A DNA stretch of 47,083 nucleotides from Gnetum montanum (Eukaryota; Streptophyta; Gnetopsida; Gnetales; Gnetaceae), in contig MNCI01007578.1 in assembly GCA_015680685.1 (NCBI GenBank), positions 354,778 to 401,860 of the forward strand, read 5' to 3'. Made by a program: the position numbers and the translations under genes. Positions 33,170 through 44,882 of this stretch are shown piece by piece. The stretch's first letter is position 1, and each line of letters begins with the position of its first letter. The notes under the pieces were generated by a model. That model made no database searches and was not told the DNA's origin. It saw only the letters and a program-made list of their open reading frames with translations.

Positions 33170-34330
33170 GCAAAATGAATGTATATGAGCATCTTCATTC
33201 ACCCTTGGTCTTAACTAGACCTTATGGTGATTCCATGAGATGTGTAAACACTGAGCTCCTAGACCTTGAGCCTATGAATTATGACACAAATGTAGCATTT
33301 CTAGAGACATCTCTAGACTAGCCAGACCATCTAGTTAGAGCTCTAGATGTAGAGGTAGGTGACATAACTGAGGATCCTCTCATAGAAGTCCCTATAGTAA
33401 CATGTAAAGGTGAGGCAAAGACATTGAAACTTAGTTTCTTGTTAGAGCCTCAAATCAAACAAAGAATCTCTAAAATTCTCAATGATAATGTTAAGTCGTT
33501 CACATGGTCCTATAAGGACATGTTGAGTCTAGATCCTTGCATAATACAATACAAGATTATCCTTGATCCTCACATAAAACTAGTTAAATAGAAAGCTCGC
33601 AAAGTTGCGCCTAAGGTGGCATTGGCAATTCATGATGAATTACAAAGTTGGTTTCATCTGAGCAATTGACTATGCTGATTAGGATTCAAACATTGTAGTT
33701 GTCCTTAGAAAAATCGGAGCATATGCATTTGCATAGAGTTTCAGGACTTAAACAAGGAAACCATCAAAGATGACTTTCCATTACCTAGTATTGACGAACT
33801 CATCAATACTATAGCTCGTCATGCCTTTTTGTCCTTTATGGATGGGTTCTTAGGATACAACCAAATTTGGATCAAACTAGAGCACCAGCTTAGCACCACC
33901 TTCATGACCCCTTAGGGTACATTTTGCTATACAATGATGCCCTTTGGACTAAAGAATGTAGGAGCAACCTACCAACATGTGATGACATATATCTTTAGTG
34001 ATTATCTACTAGACTTGCTCAATGACTACGTTTATGATTTAGTAGTGAAGTTTAAGTTAGCTCACGACCATGCAGATGACTTAGACCATGTCCTCAAATG
34101 TTGTCTTAGATATGACCTTAGGCTAAACCCCAAAAACTATGTCTTTTGTGTCAAAATCAGTTACATGCTAGGCTTTGTAGTATTAGAAGTAGGCATACAT
34201 GTAGACCTCAATAAGATTAAGGCTATCACCAAATTAGTGCCACCGGCAAGCCTTAAGGAGCTACATGGGTTACAAGGTAGATTACAATTCATATGTAGGT
34301 TTATTGCCAGGTTGATCGATAAGTTGTAGC
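33170..34330 (+). pseudogene. Tat reverse transcriptase relic
   Basis: Would copy element RNA into DNA. Landmarks: KSFTWSYKDMLSLDP (about 33496), LPSIDEL, FMDGFLGYNQIWIKLE (about 33835), FMTP then GTFCYTMMPFGLKNVGATYQ (33900-33980), then NDYVYDLVVKF (34021-34055) and the connection segment LKELHGLQGRLQFICRFI. The catalytic Y-x-D-D reads YVYD, so the first Asp is lost; at least four stops interrupt it. The open part is 33934-34329. The sequence 33160-33175 (TTTTGTAG then GTAG) resembles a splice acceptor, so the pro-RT interval could once have been removed as an intron, as in Ogre elements; this is inference. Confidence 0.85.
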
Positions 34331-35190
34331 CAATGCAACATTTGCTTAAAAATGGAGTCCACTTTAAGTGGACAGCTTAATGCCAAGAGGCATTTGAAAA
34401 CCTCAAAAAGGGGCTAGCTCAACTTTCTATAGTTTATCCTCCACAATGAGATAAGCCATTCTACATTTACCTTACAACCTCAAAAACATCCATTGCTTCT
34501 CTACTTTGCCAAAAGCGAGATGATGGCTTGGAGGTCCCTATTTACTACTTAAGCCATGTGCTAGTGGCCCATGAGGAAAAATAAAATGATATAGAGAAGA
34601 ATTGTCTTGCCTTAGTCTTTGCACTCAAAAAATGGAGGCATTATCGTTTCTACAGTTAGGTTAACATTATTTGAAAAAGCAACATACTCTAGGTGATTAA
34701 TATGAATATATAGAAAAGTAGTCGAATTGCATGATGAAAGGCAATAATTGTGGAGTTTGACCTACACTACGTAGCATAACCATCCATAAAATTTCAAGCA
34801 ATAGCCGCACAAATCACAGCTTCACCCATAGATGATCAAGCAACAATAGATTTGAAATTTCTAGATGAGCATGTCAATAGCATAAGCCAAGTGCCTACAA
34901 ACTTTGAGGCAGTTTTACATTTTGATGGTGCTTTAACCACACAAGGTGGTAGTGCCATTTCCATTATTATTTTTTCCTTTGAGGAGATCTAATCTTTCAC
35001 ATATCACTTTACATTTCTTTGCACAAACAATGTAGCAGAGTATGAAGGTCTCCTTAGAGGTGTCTTAGCAACTCGTGACTTAAGAATCCAAAGTATAGTA
35101 ATTCGAGATGATTCGTAGCTTGTGGTCAATCAAGTTATAGAGGTTTATGCTTGCAAGGCACAACATTTACAACCTTATTATGATTTTGGA
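34331..35190 (+). pseudogene. Tat RNase H and second RNase H relics
   Basis: The first RNase H (34331-34690) shows FKWTA, AFENLKKGLA, FYIYLTTSKTSIASLL and NDIEKNCLALVFALKKWRHY. The second (34900-35190) begins VLHFDGAL with its Asp at 34924-34926, then NNVAEYEGLL with Glu at 35044-35046, then RDDS followed by a stop and LVVNQV. It keeps the D-E-D pattern of a plant/archaeal-type RNase H. Having both domains marks the Tat lineage. Stops interrupt both. Confidence 0.82.
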
Positions 35191-35583
35191 AACACTTGCA
35201 CAAACAATTTGCAACTATAGATGTCCAACACATTCCCTATAACAAAAATGCCATTGCTAATGCATTAGCCACTTTAGCCTTAAGAATAGTGCCTAACATG
35301 TTTTTTGCATTGCTTGCTTCAATAGTGGATTGCACCAAACCTATAACTCAAACAACAAGCATTGCATCTGTAGATGTGACAAGCACAGCTCATGCCCATG
35401 AGTGGTATGATGATATTAATACATACCTCCAATAGGGAGAGCCTCTGTAAAATTTAACCTTTGCCCAAAAAGACATAGTACAAAAGTAATCACGAGAGTA
35501 CGTCCTTGTAGGTGATAGCACCTTCTTTCATAGATCCTATGATGGAATACTATTAACTTGTGGTAGTAGTAGTGAAGCGTAAA

Positions 35584-36645
35584 TGATCATCTATCAAGTC
35601 CATGAGGGACTATGTGGAGGCCACATAGCCCCTAGGGCAATGTCAACAAAAATCAAATGTATAGGCTATTATTGATCTCATGGAGCACGATTTCATTTCC
35701 AAGGTCCTAATGTGTGATGTGTGTCAGTGACATAAAAACCTAATACATGTGCCATCCACTAAACTACATACTATGTAGATCACATGGTTGTTTCAATGTT
35801 GGGTGTTGGATATCATAGGACCTATAACACCTAAGTCTTTCGTAGGACATAGCTTCATCATAACTGTAATTGAATACTTTACCAAGTGTTTTGAAGCCAT
35901 TTCCCTTAAGAATTCAACATCACAATAGGTCTATAAATTTATTCTTGACAACATAGTGACCTGATTTGGTCTACCCATGACTATAGTCATAGACAATGGG
36001 CCACAATTTAGTAGTGCAGAAACTAAAGCCTTTTGTGAACACCTTGGCATTAAACATTCCTTTTCATCACCATACTATCCACAAGAGAATGGCCAAGTAG
36101 AGGCTATGAACAAAGTCATTGTTAACCTTCTAAATAAGATGCTTAGCAATAGCAAGCAATGATGGCATGAACAACTAGTCTATGCATTATGGGCCTACTG
36201 TATGGCATGCAAAACAACAATAGGTAAGATGCCATATAGTCTTGTATATGGATCTAAAGTGATGTTGCCTCTTGAATTGCAGGTTGCATCGCTCTGTATG
36301 ATACTCTTGAGCTTCATTGATGAGGTTTAGAACAACGAGTTTAGAACCATTAACCTTGACTCTATAGAGGAGGAGTGCATGCAAACACGTGATCGCATTG
36401 AGTGGTACCAAGAAACCTAATGGCAAAAGCACTATTACAATCAACATCTATGCTCGATCAAGGAGGGGGACCTGGTCCTCAAGGTCATTCATGAGCCCAT
36501 GGACAAATTCTCAACTAACTAGGAAGGGCAGTTCTTGGTCATAAAAGCCTATGATAATGGATCATTCAAGCTTGCTAATCTAGATGGCAATGAGTTTCTC
36601 AATCTAATTAACCACTCATACCTAAAGCCATACTACGCCTAGTAT
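35584..36645 (+). pseudogene. Tat integrase relic
   Basis: Would insert the DNA copy into chromosomes. N-terminal zinc region: HEGLCGGH, then IKCIGYY, with the distal Cys pair altered (CVSVT then KPNT). Catalytic core: DIIGPI, GHSFIITVIEYFTKCFEAIS, TIVIDNGPQFSS and NGQVEAMNKVIVNLLNKM, so the D-D-E residues are all still encoded. C-terminal part: CSIKEGDLVLKVI, EGQFLVIKAYDNGSFKLANLD and NHSYLKPYYA. At least six stops. The open core segment is 35977-36162. Confidence 0.87.
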
Positions 36646-36682
36646 GTAGTGCCATGCCAACAACAAAGCAAGGTAAGCGCAT

Positions 36683-37110
36683 GTCTACTATGATTTTAAA
36701 CTAGCATAGAACATTTGCTATGACATTAAACTAGCATAGAATGTCTACTATGATGTTAAACTGGCACAACACGTCTGCTATGATGTTAAACTAGCACAAA
36801 ACATCTGCTATGATATTAAACTAGCATAGAGTATCCACTATGATGTTAAACTAGCATAGAACATCTACCATGATGTTAAACTAGCACAAAATGTCCCTAG
36901 GCTATGACATTAAACTAGCACCCATATCATGGTCCTCTATGACCTTAAACTATCCATCCACTATCTGCTATGACATTAAACTAGCACAGTGGTCTACTAG
37001 GACCTTAAACTAGCACATGACAGTCTGCCCAAACCTTAAACTAGGTTCATAGTCTACTAGAACCTTAAACTAGCATAGCATGTAGTCTACCAAAACATAA
37101 AACTAGGTTT
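36683..37110 (+). repeat. Tandem repeats with TTAAACTAGCA core, block 2
   Basis: About a dozen units, close to 31 bases each in the first half, of the form TCTRCTATGATGTTAAACTA then GCATAGAACA, becoming irregular toward the end. It starts 40 bases after the integrase and shares its core with block 1 at 27303-27625. Confidence 0.85.
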
Positions 37111-38677
37111 GCAACTCAGCATCCATAGTTCAACACACATAGTTCTATGGATAAGTAAGCATGAATACTTCTAATCCTTCATCACCTACCCATACCTCTA
37201 AGGTAGGATGGGGTGGAACATTGCAATTCCAGAATGAAGTTCATATCATTAAGAAAAAACCCTTTGGAAAATTTGTAGCATCATCATCCTTAGCATCTTA
37301 CTAATCTTTTGAAGATTCCTTTTGGCATCTTGCTGACCTTTCGGAGCTACCACCACCATCACTAATCATCTTGGCCAAAGCTTTCACCATCAGAATCACT
37401 TGTTGGAGAACCAAAGGTATTGTGGCCCAGCCATAGCACTACCATCCTCTAGCCCTCACCATTGCCTAAGCTCAGAAGAGGATCTAGCAGTGCAATTCTC
37501 TACCATGCTACTAGGTTTTCTAGCTCCTATCTTTGGTGAGAACTCTCAATCACCTACATCACCAATGCCTTTAACCACTTGGATGTTCACTTTTGGTGTG
37601 GTTGCTAAATCTTTTGTTGCCTACCACCACTAGTGCCCACATTGGCCTTCTTGCTTTGGACACTACATGCACCTGCAATTGATGCAGCACTCGCGACCCT
37701 TGCAGTGCCCTTGTAAATAGGACTTCACCTTCATCTCGCATGGTGGTTTTCTTTCTTGTTTTCTCTATGTTGCATTTGTAGGATGAAGCCTCAGTGATGT
37801 TGTTCAAGGGTATGTTTCATCATGATGGCAAGTCATCGCACTACTCTGATGTGTTCACTTTGACTCAATAAGCTACTTAAGAGTGCACATCCCCATTATT
37901 TCATTATAGACTAGTTGCATTGCCCCTTTGCTTTACATTTTTCCATAATCCCTGCAAGCTTATCTAATGCATATAACACCCTTCTTTTAGTCAACTATAG
38001 AACCCATGATGGACATAACATAGCTCATCTCATGGGAAGCCTTTGTGGATTGGTCAAAGCCCCAAGTGGATGTAACAAAACTCATCTTGGGGAGGAAACA
38101 CCTATCCTACAGAAGTGATGCAATTGCTTCCAGGCAAACTTCATTAAGCAGCACATAGTCTGCTTGGCAACAAAACATCTTATTCTTTTTCAAAAAAAAG
38201 AGAGCAATTAAAAAAGAAAATAAACAAGAAAGAAAAAGAAAAAGATAAGAAAAAAAACCAATAGTAAAAGAAAAATGAGACAAAACAAGTGCCCAAGTAA
38301 AATAGCACAATTGTTATTTCATACCTAGTCCAACCCCGGATCAACCATCTCACAAGCACTCTGACAAGAGGTTAAAATCCTAAGGATAGGCCTTCTCTGC
38401 ATGCTAACTCCCCTCATAAGTACTCTGACAAGGGATAATGCTTTGGCAACAAGCCATCATAATGCTACATCCAACATCCTCCCACTTGTTGTCCCTTAAC
38501 CCATCTCCCTAACCTATTCTCTATCATACTTTATTCCCTTGGTGCTCTCAAGCATAGTGAAGCGTTGTCTAGGCAGGAATTGATGAGTAGTGTTGGTACC
38601 ATGTTTTCCATGGTGTTTCATATTCTTTGTTGACATCTCTCAGGCCAACCCTCCAAATGTCAACAAAGAGAAGCCAA
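37111..38677 (+). other. 3' untranslated part of the Tat element
   Basis: No gene. Frames at 37400, 37571 and 37915 are short and unfamiliar. A purine-rich run lies at about 38196-38282. AAAGAGAAG at 38665-38673 is the likely polypurine tract, four bases before the 3' LTR. Confidence 0.55.
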
Positions 38678-40615
38678 TGAAACACCACCAATTTCAGGCT
38701 TCTACATCTTCAACAAAAAAATTTGTCTAAGTATCAAAACTTGGAAAAAGTTTTCTAAGTATGGATGTTACACTCTCCAGCATAACTAGTGTAACATACA
38801 TTGAGCCCTATTTTGCAATAGTTTTCTATGTGTTAGTAGCAATCACATGAAAATTTTTCTAAGTATCCTACTATGCTCTCAGTTTGCCTACTATGCTCCC
38901 TAGTGTAGCTAGCATAGCACACACTTCTATAGCTAGTTTACCCAAAGGTCAAGCCAAAAGTTGTCAAGGGTCACTTGGGATGGATGAAATAATTTGATAA
39001 ATTTTCTATCTACTAGGTTGTCACGCTTAGTATGCTCCCTAGCGTATCTGGCTTGACACATGTCCCAATAGCTAGTTTGCTCAAGTACCAGGCTAAAGGG
39101 TGTTAAAATTACTTACGATGGTAAAAATAATCTAGAAAATTTTGTATCTCTTGGGTTGCTATGCTCTACTGTGCTCCATAGCATAGCTAGCATGACATAG
39201 GTTCCAGTGCCTAGTTTTTCCTAAGCATTGGACAAGAATCTATCAGGCTAGGTCAATGTGGAAGATACATTTAGCACATTTTCTAACTTCCAAGGCTACC
39301 TCTCCTACTATGCCCTAGAGCATAGCTAGCGTACCATGAAGGAAGATTTTAGATTGTCAAAATTTGGCTAAGTGTCCCTGCTACGCTCTACTATGCTCCC
39401 TAGCATAGCCAGTGTAACTAGTGTGAAACATCAAAATTTTGCAAATTTTTACTAAGTGTTGTGTTAAACTCTAGAGCGTAGCCAGCTTGACACTAGAGAA
39501 AAGCCTCCAATAGTTTTCAAAAGCCTCTAAAACTTGGCATTGACCTTCATCCCAACTTTGATGTTGCTCCAAAAAACAGGATTAGCAATTTGTATTTCTT
39601 TTGCATCCCTGTTGGTCCCCAAAATTGTCCCTACAGTTGACCCTACTTGAAAGAGAGGGAAGACATAGTCTAGGAGTGTAGCCTCCAAGTTGCATTGTTT
39701 TTGCACTATTTGCAGATACATTGTCATCTCTCAAACTTTGGTACATGTAATTCAGGTATGTGGTCATAGTTTAGTAGTCTCTAGGTACCCGTTGCTATTC
39801 TTCAAATCATAACACTTTACTACTCTCATGAGAGTATAACATGTTAGCGTAACCCTGTCTATGCTTATGCCACATGGCACCCATGCCATGTGGTGCCCTA
39901 TCTATGTTTCATGCTAAACCTAGCCCTATAAATACCCTGATGTTCAACACTCTAGGGGTTGGCAAATTAAAAGAGCATTGGGCATTATAGTTATATGAGC
40001 ATCCCCAACACTCCCACACTTGAGCATCTGAGCTTCACACCTTGGAACCTTCCAGAATGTAGTCCATCATTGCACTCATAAAACATGACAATAGCTAACT
40101 TAGCAAGTTTAGCCTCCATTGTAGCTATTAGCTCCACATATTGGGCATCCTAGAGATTGTTACTGCACTACTATGTTGCCATTGTGCCTGCTTGACGCCA
40201 CATACCATTCTCACCTCTTGTCTAGTAAATGTTACACTACCCATTTTTGGGGTGGTGAATTTCTTTGTTCTTAAGCTCTGTTCCATTTTATTTACAAGCA
40301 TTTCTCTTTGATGTTAAGCATAACTCTCACATTTTTCTACTATTCGATAGATATTTTCATGTTCATGTCACTATTTTTAGGCTAAGACACCTTGCTACGC
40401 TCTATCCTAGCTAGTCCTATTGTCTATCTGTAACGTAGTATAAAACCTTCTTACATATGGTTGTTCTAACACTAGGTAAGTCCCTATCTGATCAACCAAA
40501 CCATTTAGTGCACCACATTTTTGTGTCCTGGCATGGCCCTCACATGGATTCAGGGTTAGGCTATATGCCCATTGACCTCTTGGTATTCCAACCACCAATA
40601 GTTTTGGATGTCATA
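38678..40615 (+). repeat. 3' LTR of the Tat element
   Basis: Direct repeat of 21096-23026, from TGAAACACCACCA to GATGTCATA. TATAAATA is at 39927-39934. The differences from the 5' LTR are mainly transitions. Confidence 0.88.
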
Positions 40616-40620
40616 GGGAA
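40616..40620 (+). repeat. Right target-site duplication GGGAA
   Basis: Matches 21091-21095. Element B's leader sequence resumes here. Confidence 0.7.
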
Positions 40621-40899
40621 TCCTCAAGGCCTAAGACCTCCTCAGAACCAAGAAATGATAAATCAAAGGACCCTAGGAAACACCATAGAAGCCATGGAAA
40701 TCCTTCCAGTTCTTCATCTTCCTCTTCACTTTCAACGTCTAGTTTTGATGAAGGTGAACGTAGGTATGAAGGTAAAGATCCAATAAAGGGTTAGAATAGA
40801 AACAAAAATTGAATCTACAAGAACACTCATAATTATTAACATGAAAATAGACAAAATATTCATAATTAATTAACTAAAAATTTTCATCACAACCTGTCT

Positions 40900-42890
40900 G
40901 TTGATGATGAACCCTTTTTGGCCACTAAGAGCTCGATGCAGATCATGGAGGTGATTAAGATATCTTGTAGGCATCGCAAAGAGAGTTTCCTACCTAGGCT
41001 TGATATGAATAATATTCCTAAATTTGTAGGAGGCTATTATTCAAATCTACAACATCATTTAGAAGCCTTCCATGATGCTTGTGATATCTACAACATTGAA
41101 AGTGGGTGGAAAAAGCTTAAGCTCTTTCCTAGGACACTAATTGATAGAGCTAAAGTGTGGTATAGATCATTAAATCCAAATTCAATCCAACGATGGTCCA
41201 CAATATTGGAACTATTCAATGAGAAACACCAAACCTATGTGAGGGTGTCCAACTTAAGGAGATAGATCCAAGGATGGAAGCATGGACAACATGAACCCTT
41301 TGACATGGCCTTAGATAGATATTATTCCCTACTAAATAGATGCCCATGCCATGGTTTCTTTGAGGAAAGGCAACTATTCCACATCATATATGAGCTTTGT
41401 AATGAAACAAGAGAGACCCTTGGGATGTATGCCCTAGGTCAATTATACGAGCTACAAGTCCATCAAAACTAAGAACTAATTGAATGTATGGAAAAAGAAG
41501 AAGGAGAGAGATGCAAATGGGAGAATGTCAAGAAATACCACTGGGGCCCAACTCTTTAATAGAAGGAGGTCCACATCTATGGTAAAGAGAAAGAGACCAC
41601 TCTCAGTAAGGTGATTCCACAACAAATGTTGCTGATACAAAAGTCTATTGATGAACTTGAAGCAAAGTTTAATAGAATATTAAAATGGATATATTAAAAT
41701 ATTATAACTCTGATTGAGATCGTCTAGGAGAGGATCATGCAAAATAAGCTAGAAGATTATAATAAACAAAGGATACAGAACCAAGAAATAGCTAGGAACA
41801 CTTTTTGGCAAACAAGAAAAATGGCTCAAGAAAGCGAGGCTCTAAGCTCAACCATAGAAGAATATAATGAATGTGACATCTACATATATAAATATTAGAA
41901 GGGCCATTGCCTAGTCTTTTTGCATCTACTTGACTATTGGGCAGGTGCCTTAAATATGAAGTTTGTATAGAAGCACATGCTCAAGAAATTTCCTCTTCCA
42001 CAAGGTAATTATAGATAGTCCCACAACCAATCGTACCATCCTAGGAGGACTTATTACTAGCCTCAACACTATCATCAACCATAGTGGCAACAACCATAGT
42101 CATGGAAGAGGCCACCACCAAATCAACCCTATCCTTCCTATTAGCCGAATTCGCATGGATATTATGTTCAACACCCTATTTCTCCAACTAATTCTATGTC
42201 TTCTACTTAAAATTTCCACTATTACTCTCCCAAGTACCATCAACCCATGACATCTTTGGAGGGATCACCACCACGAGCCTCTTACTATTCATCCTACCCT
42301 CAATATTCTCATCCTCGATCTCATCATATGCCACCACCAAGGACACAAGAAGGTTTTGCACCACAATATTAATAAATGAATGCCACTTGTGCTACAAATG
42401 TGCATAGACATTTTGACACTAGTGGGTCTCAACCACAATGTTAAAAATGTCCCTTCTGGAGGAAAGGCTACAAGCTGAAGTAAAAGACTCATGGATCTAC
42501 CACATCATCTGAACCAACATAATGCCAATCTAGTGTAGCACATCCCTTTTCACTATCACTATGTTCTAATACTACACAAGGGCCACCATCCATCATTCCT
42601 TCAACTCCAAACCTAAGCAATGAATCTACAAGCATGGGAAGACAAAGAATCCATGCATACCATATCATGATCAAGGGTGCACTCATGGGCTAGACATCTG
42701 TAAATGTTAATGCACCTCATACCTTGATCCACCATACATTTACCAATCAAGTGGGTAACCAATAATTTTTCTACCTAGCCTCTACAACACCAACAGACAC
42801 CCAGTGGTTTGGTGATGAATGGTTATCAATATTCTACACATGTCTAGATCCTATTTATCCACTTATTAATCCTTTTCATGGCTGAATGTT
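40900..42890 (+). pseudogene. Athila-type gag relic of element B
   Basis: Same protein as element A's gag. The open part 40918-41265 has MEVIKISCRHRKESFLPRLD, FVGGYYSNLQHHLEAFHDAC, RAKVWYRSLNPNSIQRW and FNEKHQTYVRVSNLRR. After a stop the frame continues with GQHEPFDMALDRYYSLLNRC, PCHGFFEERQLFHII and ETRETLGMYALGQLYELQ. A charged stretch with WENVKK follows, then a His/Pro/Ser-rich tail to about 42890 with NATCATNVH and a Cys/His cluster near 42430 that could be a lost zinc knuckle. Numerous stops. Element B retains a leader and core that are less shortened than A's. Confidence 0.78.
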
Positions 42891-44246
42891 TAGTCATGGA
42901 AGTCATCCCCCATTCTAATCTTTAGGATTCAAAAGTGTTTTCCATCTTTTTTTTATTTACAATTTTTTTGTCATTTTCTCCTTTGTTGATATAATTTTTC
43001 TTATTCTTTTCAACTTTTTCTACATGTTTTAATTTTTTTTATTATGCAATATCACTTGTAAAAAAAACAATCATGTAGCCCATTGAGGTGATGTTTTTTT
43101 TATGTTGTCAAGCCATAAGGGACTAGTTATTTAGACATTGAGACCAAACCATCCATCCACTCATTCCATTAGTAAGAGGTTCTTACCCTAGTCATAATGA
43201 TATTCTTTTCCATCATCCAACCTAAAAATAAATTCATAATCATTGTGCCTAGATTGAAGAGTGTAGAACCAAGGGGAAATGTAATGTATGTGACATCAAG
43301 GGGATTTGTTAATTCTCTTTGGCCACTTCTGGATGTTCTATCATGTTGTTGAGGTTGTACTTATATCCTTGTAGATCTAACAAAAAATAGGAGTAAGAGT
43401 ACCATAAAAAGGCATTGAATACATTCTTCAGGTCCCACTAGAAATACATGTATCCATGCCTAAAGGTTGATGGATTCTCAGAACTTCTATTAAAAAAAAA
43501 AACTCCTCCCTTGGACAAAATGCCAAGTGATGTTACTTCTTGCAACTATGATAGTCTTATGGTTGTTTGCCAACATGATGAAATGATGTGATGTCATTGC
43601 AATGTTGTTTGAACTTGGTTTGAATCTTGGAAATAAGGACTCATGATTATTTAACCATTAATAACACACAAGGTTTAATTATGTCCATGGTCAAACACCT
43701 CATGTCTTAATTTTTGCAATCCTTTCTACCATCCATCTCATCTCATTATTCATGTGATCATAACTTGTGGTTTTGTATAACATAGAGTTATTATCTCAAA
43801 TTGGTGATTTCAACATGTTTGTTTTGTTACATAGGTATGCATTGCATTCAACCCCTTTTGTGCCTATGGAAATTTTTAGGTGTGGTTACATAAGGGCATC
43901 ATAGGCTAGAGCCTGCTTTGGGGAGGATCCACTTTTGTAATTTTTGTGACTTATACTTGTTTAACACAATCACATCATTCTTAAACATCCAAGTGCTTAA
44001 TTGTTATATTCTATCATTTTCCTTCTCATGTAACTTGATCCATCCACAACCTCAATGTCAATGCCCTTTGTGTTGCTTCTTTTAAATCTTTTCACATCAA
44101 CGAATACACCTTCCAACACTTCTAGTGCCTCAAATTAATTTTCCACTAACCCCAGAATTATGGTCCTAACCTCAAACCTTTCAAATAATCATAGAGCTTC
44201 ATTTTCTATGCTTAGTACCCCCATGATATGCTTATTCATGGACCTT
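42891..44246 (+). other. Non-coding 3' half of element B
   Basis: No frame. It aligns with element A's non-coding part: CCTTGTAGATCTAAC (about 43369) and GAGCCTGCTTTGGGGAGGAT (about 43909). Several T- and A-rich runs. No pol remnants seen. Confidence 0.55.
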
Positions 44247-44334
44247 GATATTGAGTACTCGATATCAGGTGGGATAGGACATCGAATACCTAATATCAAG
44301 TACTCGATATTGGGTTGCAAAAAACCTATATATA
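44247..44334 (+). promoter_or_regulatory. Internal promoter-like segment of element B
   Basis: GATATT (44247), GATATC (44261), AATATC (44293) and GATATT (44306) precede TATATATA (44327-44334). This matches element A's 11595-11650, so it belonged to the family's ancestor. Downstream, CTAGGGGAGTTGTTCAAATT matches element A's GAGGGGAGTTTTTCAAATT, consistent with a conserved leader. Confidence 0.45.
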
Positions 44335-44882
44335 TGACCCCTCTAGTTCCCAACCTTTATTCTCATCATTTGTAGCTAGGGGAGTTGTTCAAATTTCCTC
44401 TTGCAACTTAGATCTTTGTGCATCCACTTTCCACTTACAATATTTGGCTTTCTACCACTTTGGTTTCTATGCTGTCTGAACCTATCTAAACCTAGAGTAT
44501 TCAAGTTAGTCATGGGGGGCTACTTGCATGGGAAACATGTTTCAATTTTTGATAATTTGCTATTGATTGGAGGGTATTAAGCATAAGAGTGTTAAAAAAT
44601 TTAGGCATTATTATGAATAATCAATCATGTTAATATCAGAAACCTTAATTTTTCCACCGAAGGAACCATAACCATCATTATAAGCCACACATAAGTAAAA
44701 AGGAACCAATTGTGAAGGGTTGTAAAAGATGATAAACAGTTTTTGGGGATTTTCCTAAAACTTTTTCTAACTTTGCAATCATATGAACTAAGAACTTAAT
44801 GAATTAATATTAGGAGTATGGTATACATCTGTTAATGGTAACTATCGACACCTTCATAACACCCAATCTTTGCTTGATTGCA

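Larger units (their letters stand above)
21096..40615 (+). mobile_element. Tat-type Ty3/gypsy element, 19.5 kb, defective
   Basis: LTRs at 21096-23026 and 38678-40615 flank, in order, primer site, leader, gag, protease, a 6-kb interval with an opposite-strand gene relic, RT, RNase H, a second RNase H, integrase, a tandem-repeat block and a 3' untranslated part. The second RNase H between RNase H and integrase is diagnostic of the Tat lineage; large size and extra genes are also known there (Ogre, Grande, RIRE2 types). GGGAA duplications flank it. All coding parts have stops. I count 25 differences (19 transitions) in the first 158 aligned LTR bases, so the insertion is old. It interrupts the leader of element B, so B is older still. 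Confidence 0.88.

Noticed and set aside
27303-37110. Regularly spaced repeats considered as a CRISPR array
   Set aside because: The units are degenerate, adjacent without unique spacers, and lie inside a plant retrotransposon.
38107-38310. 67-codon minus-strand frame with a hydrophobic, Phe/Leu-rich stretch
   Set aside because: It is the translation of an A/G-rich low-complexity run in the 3' untranslated part of the Tat element.
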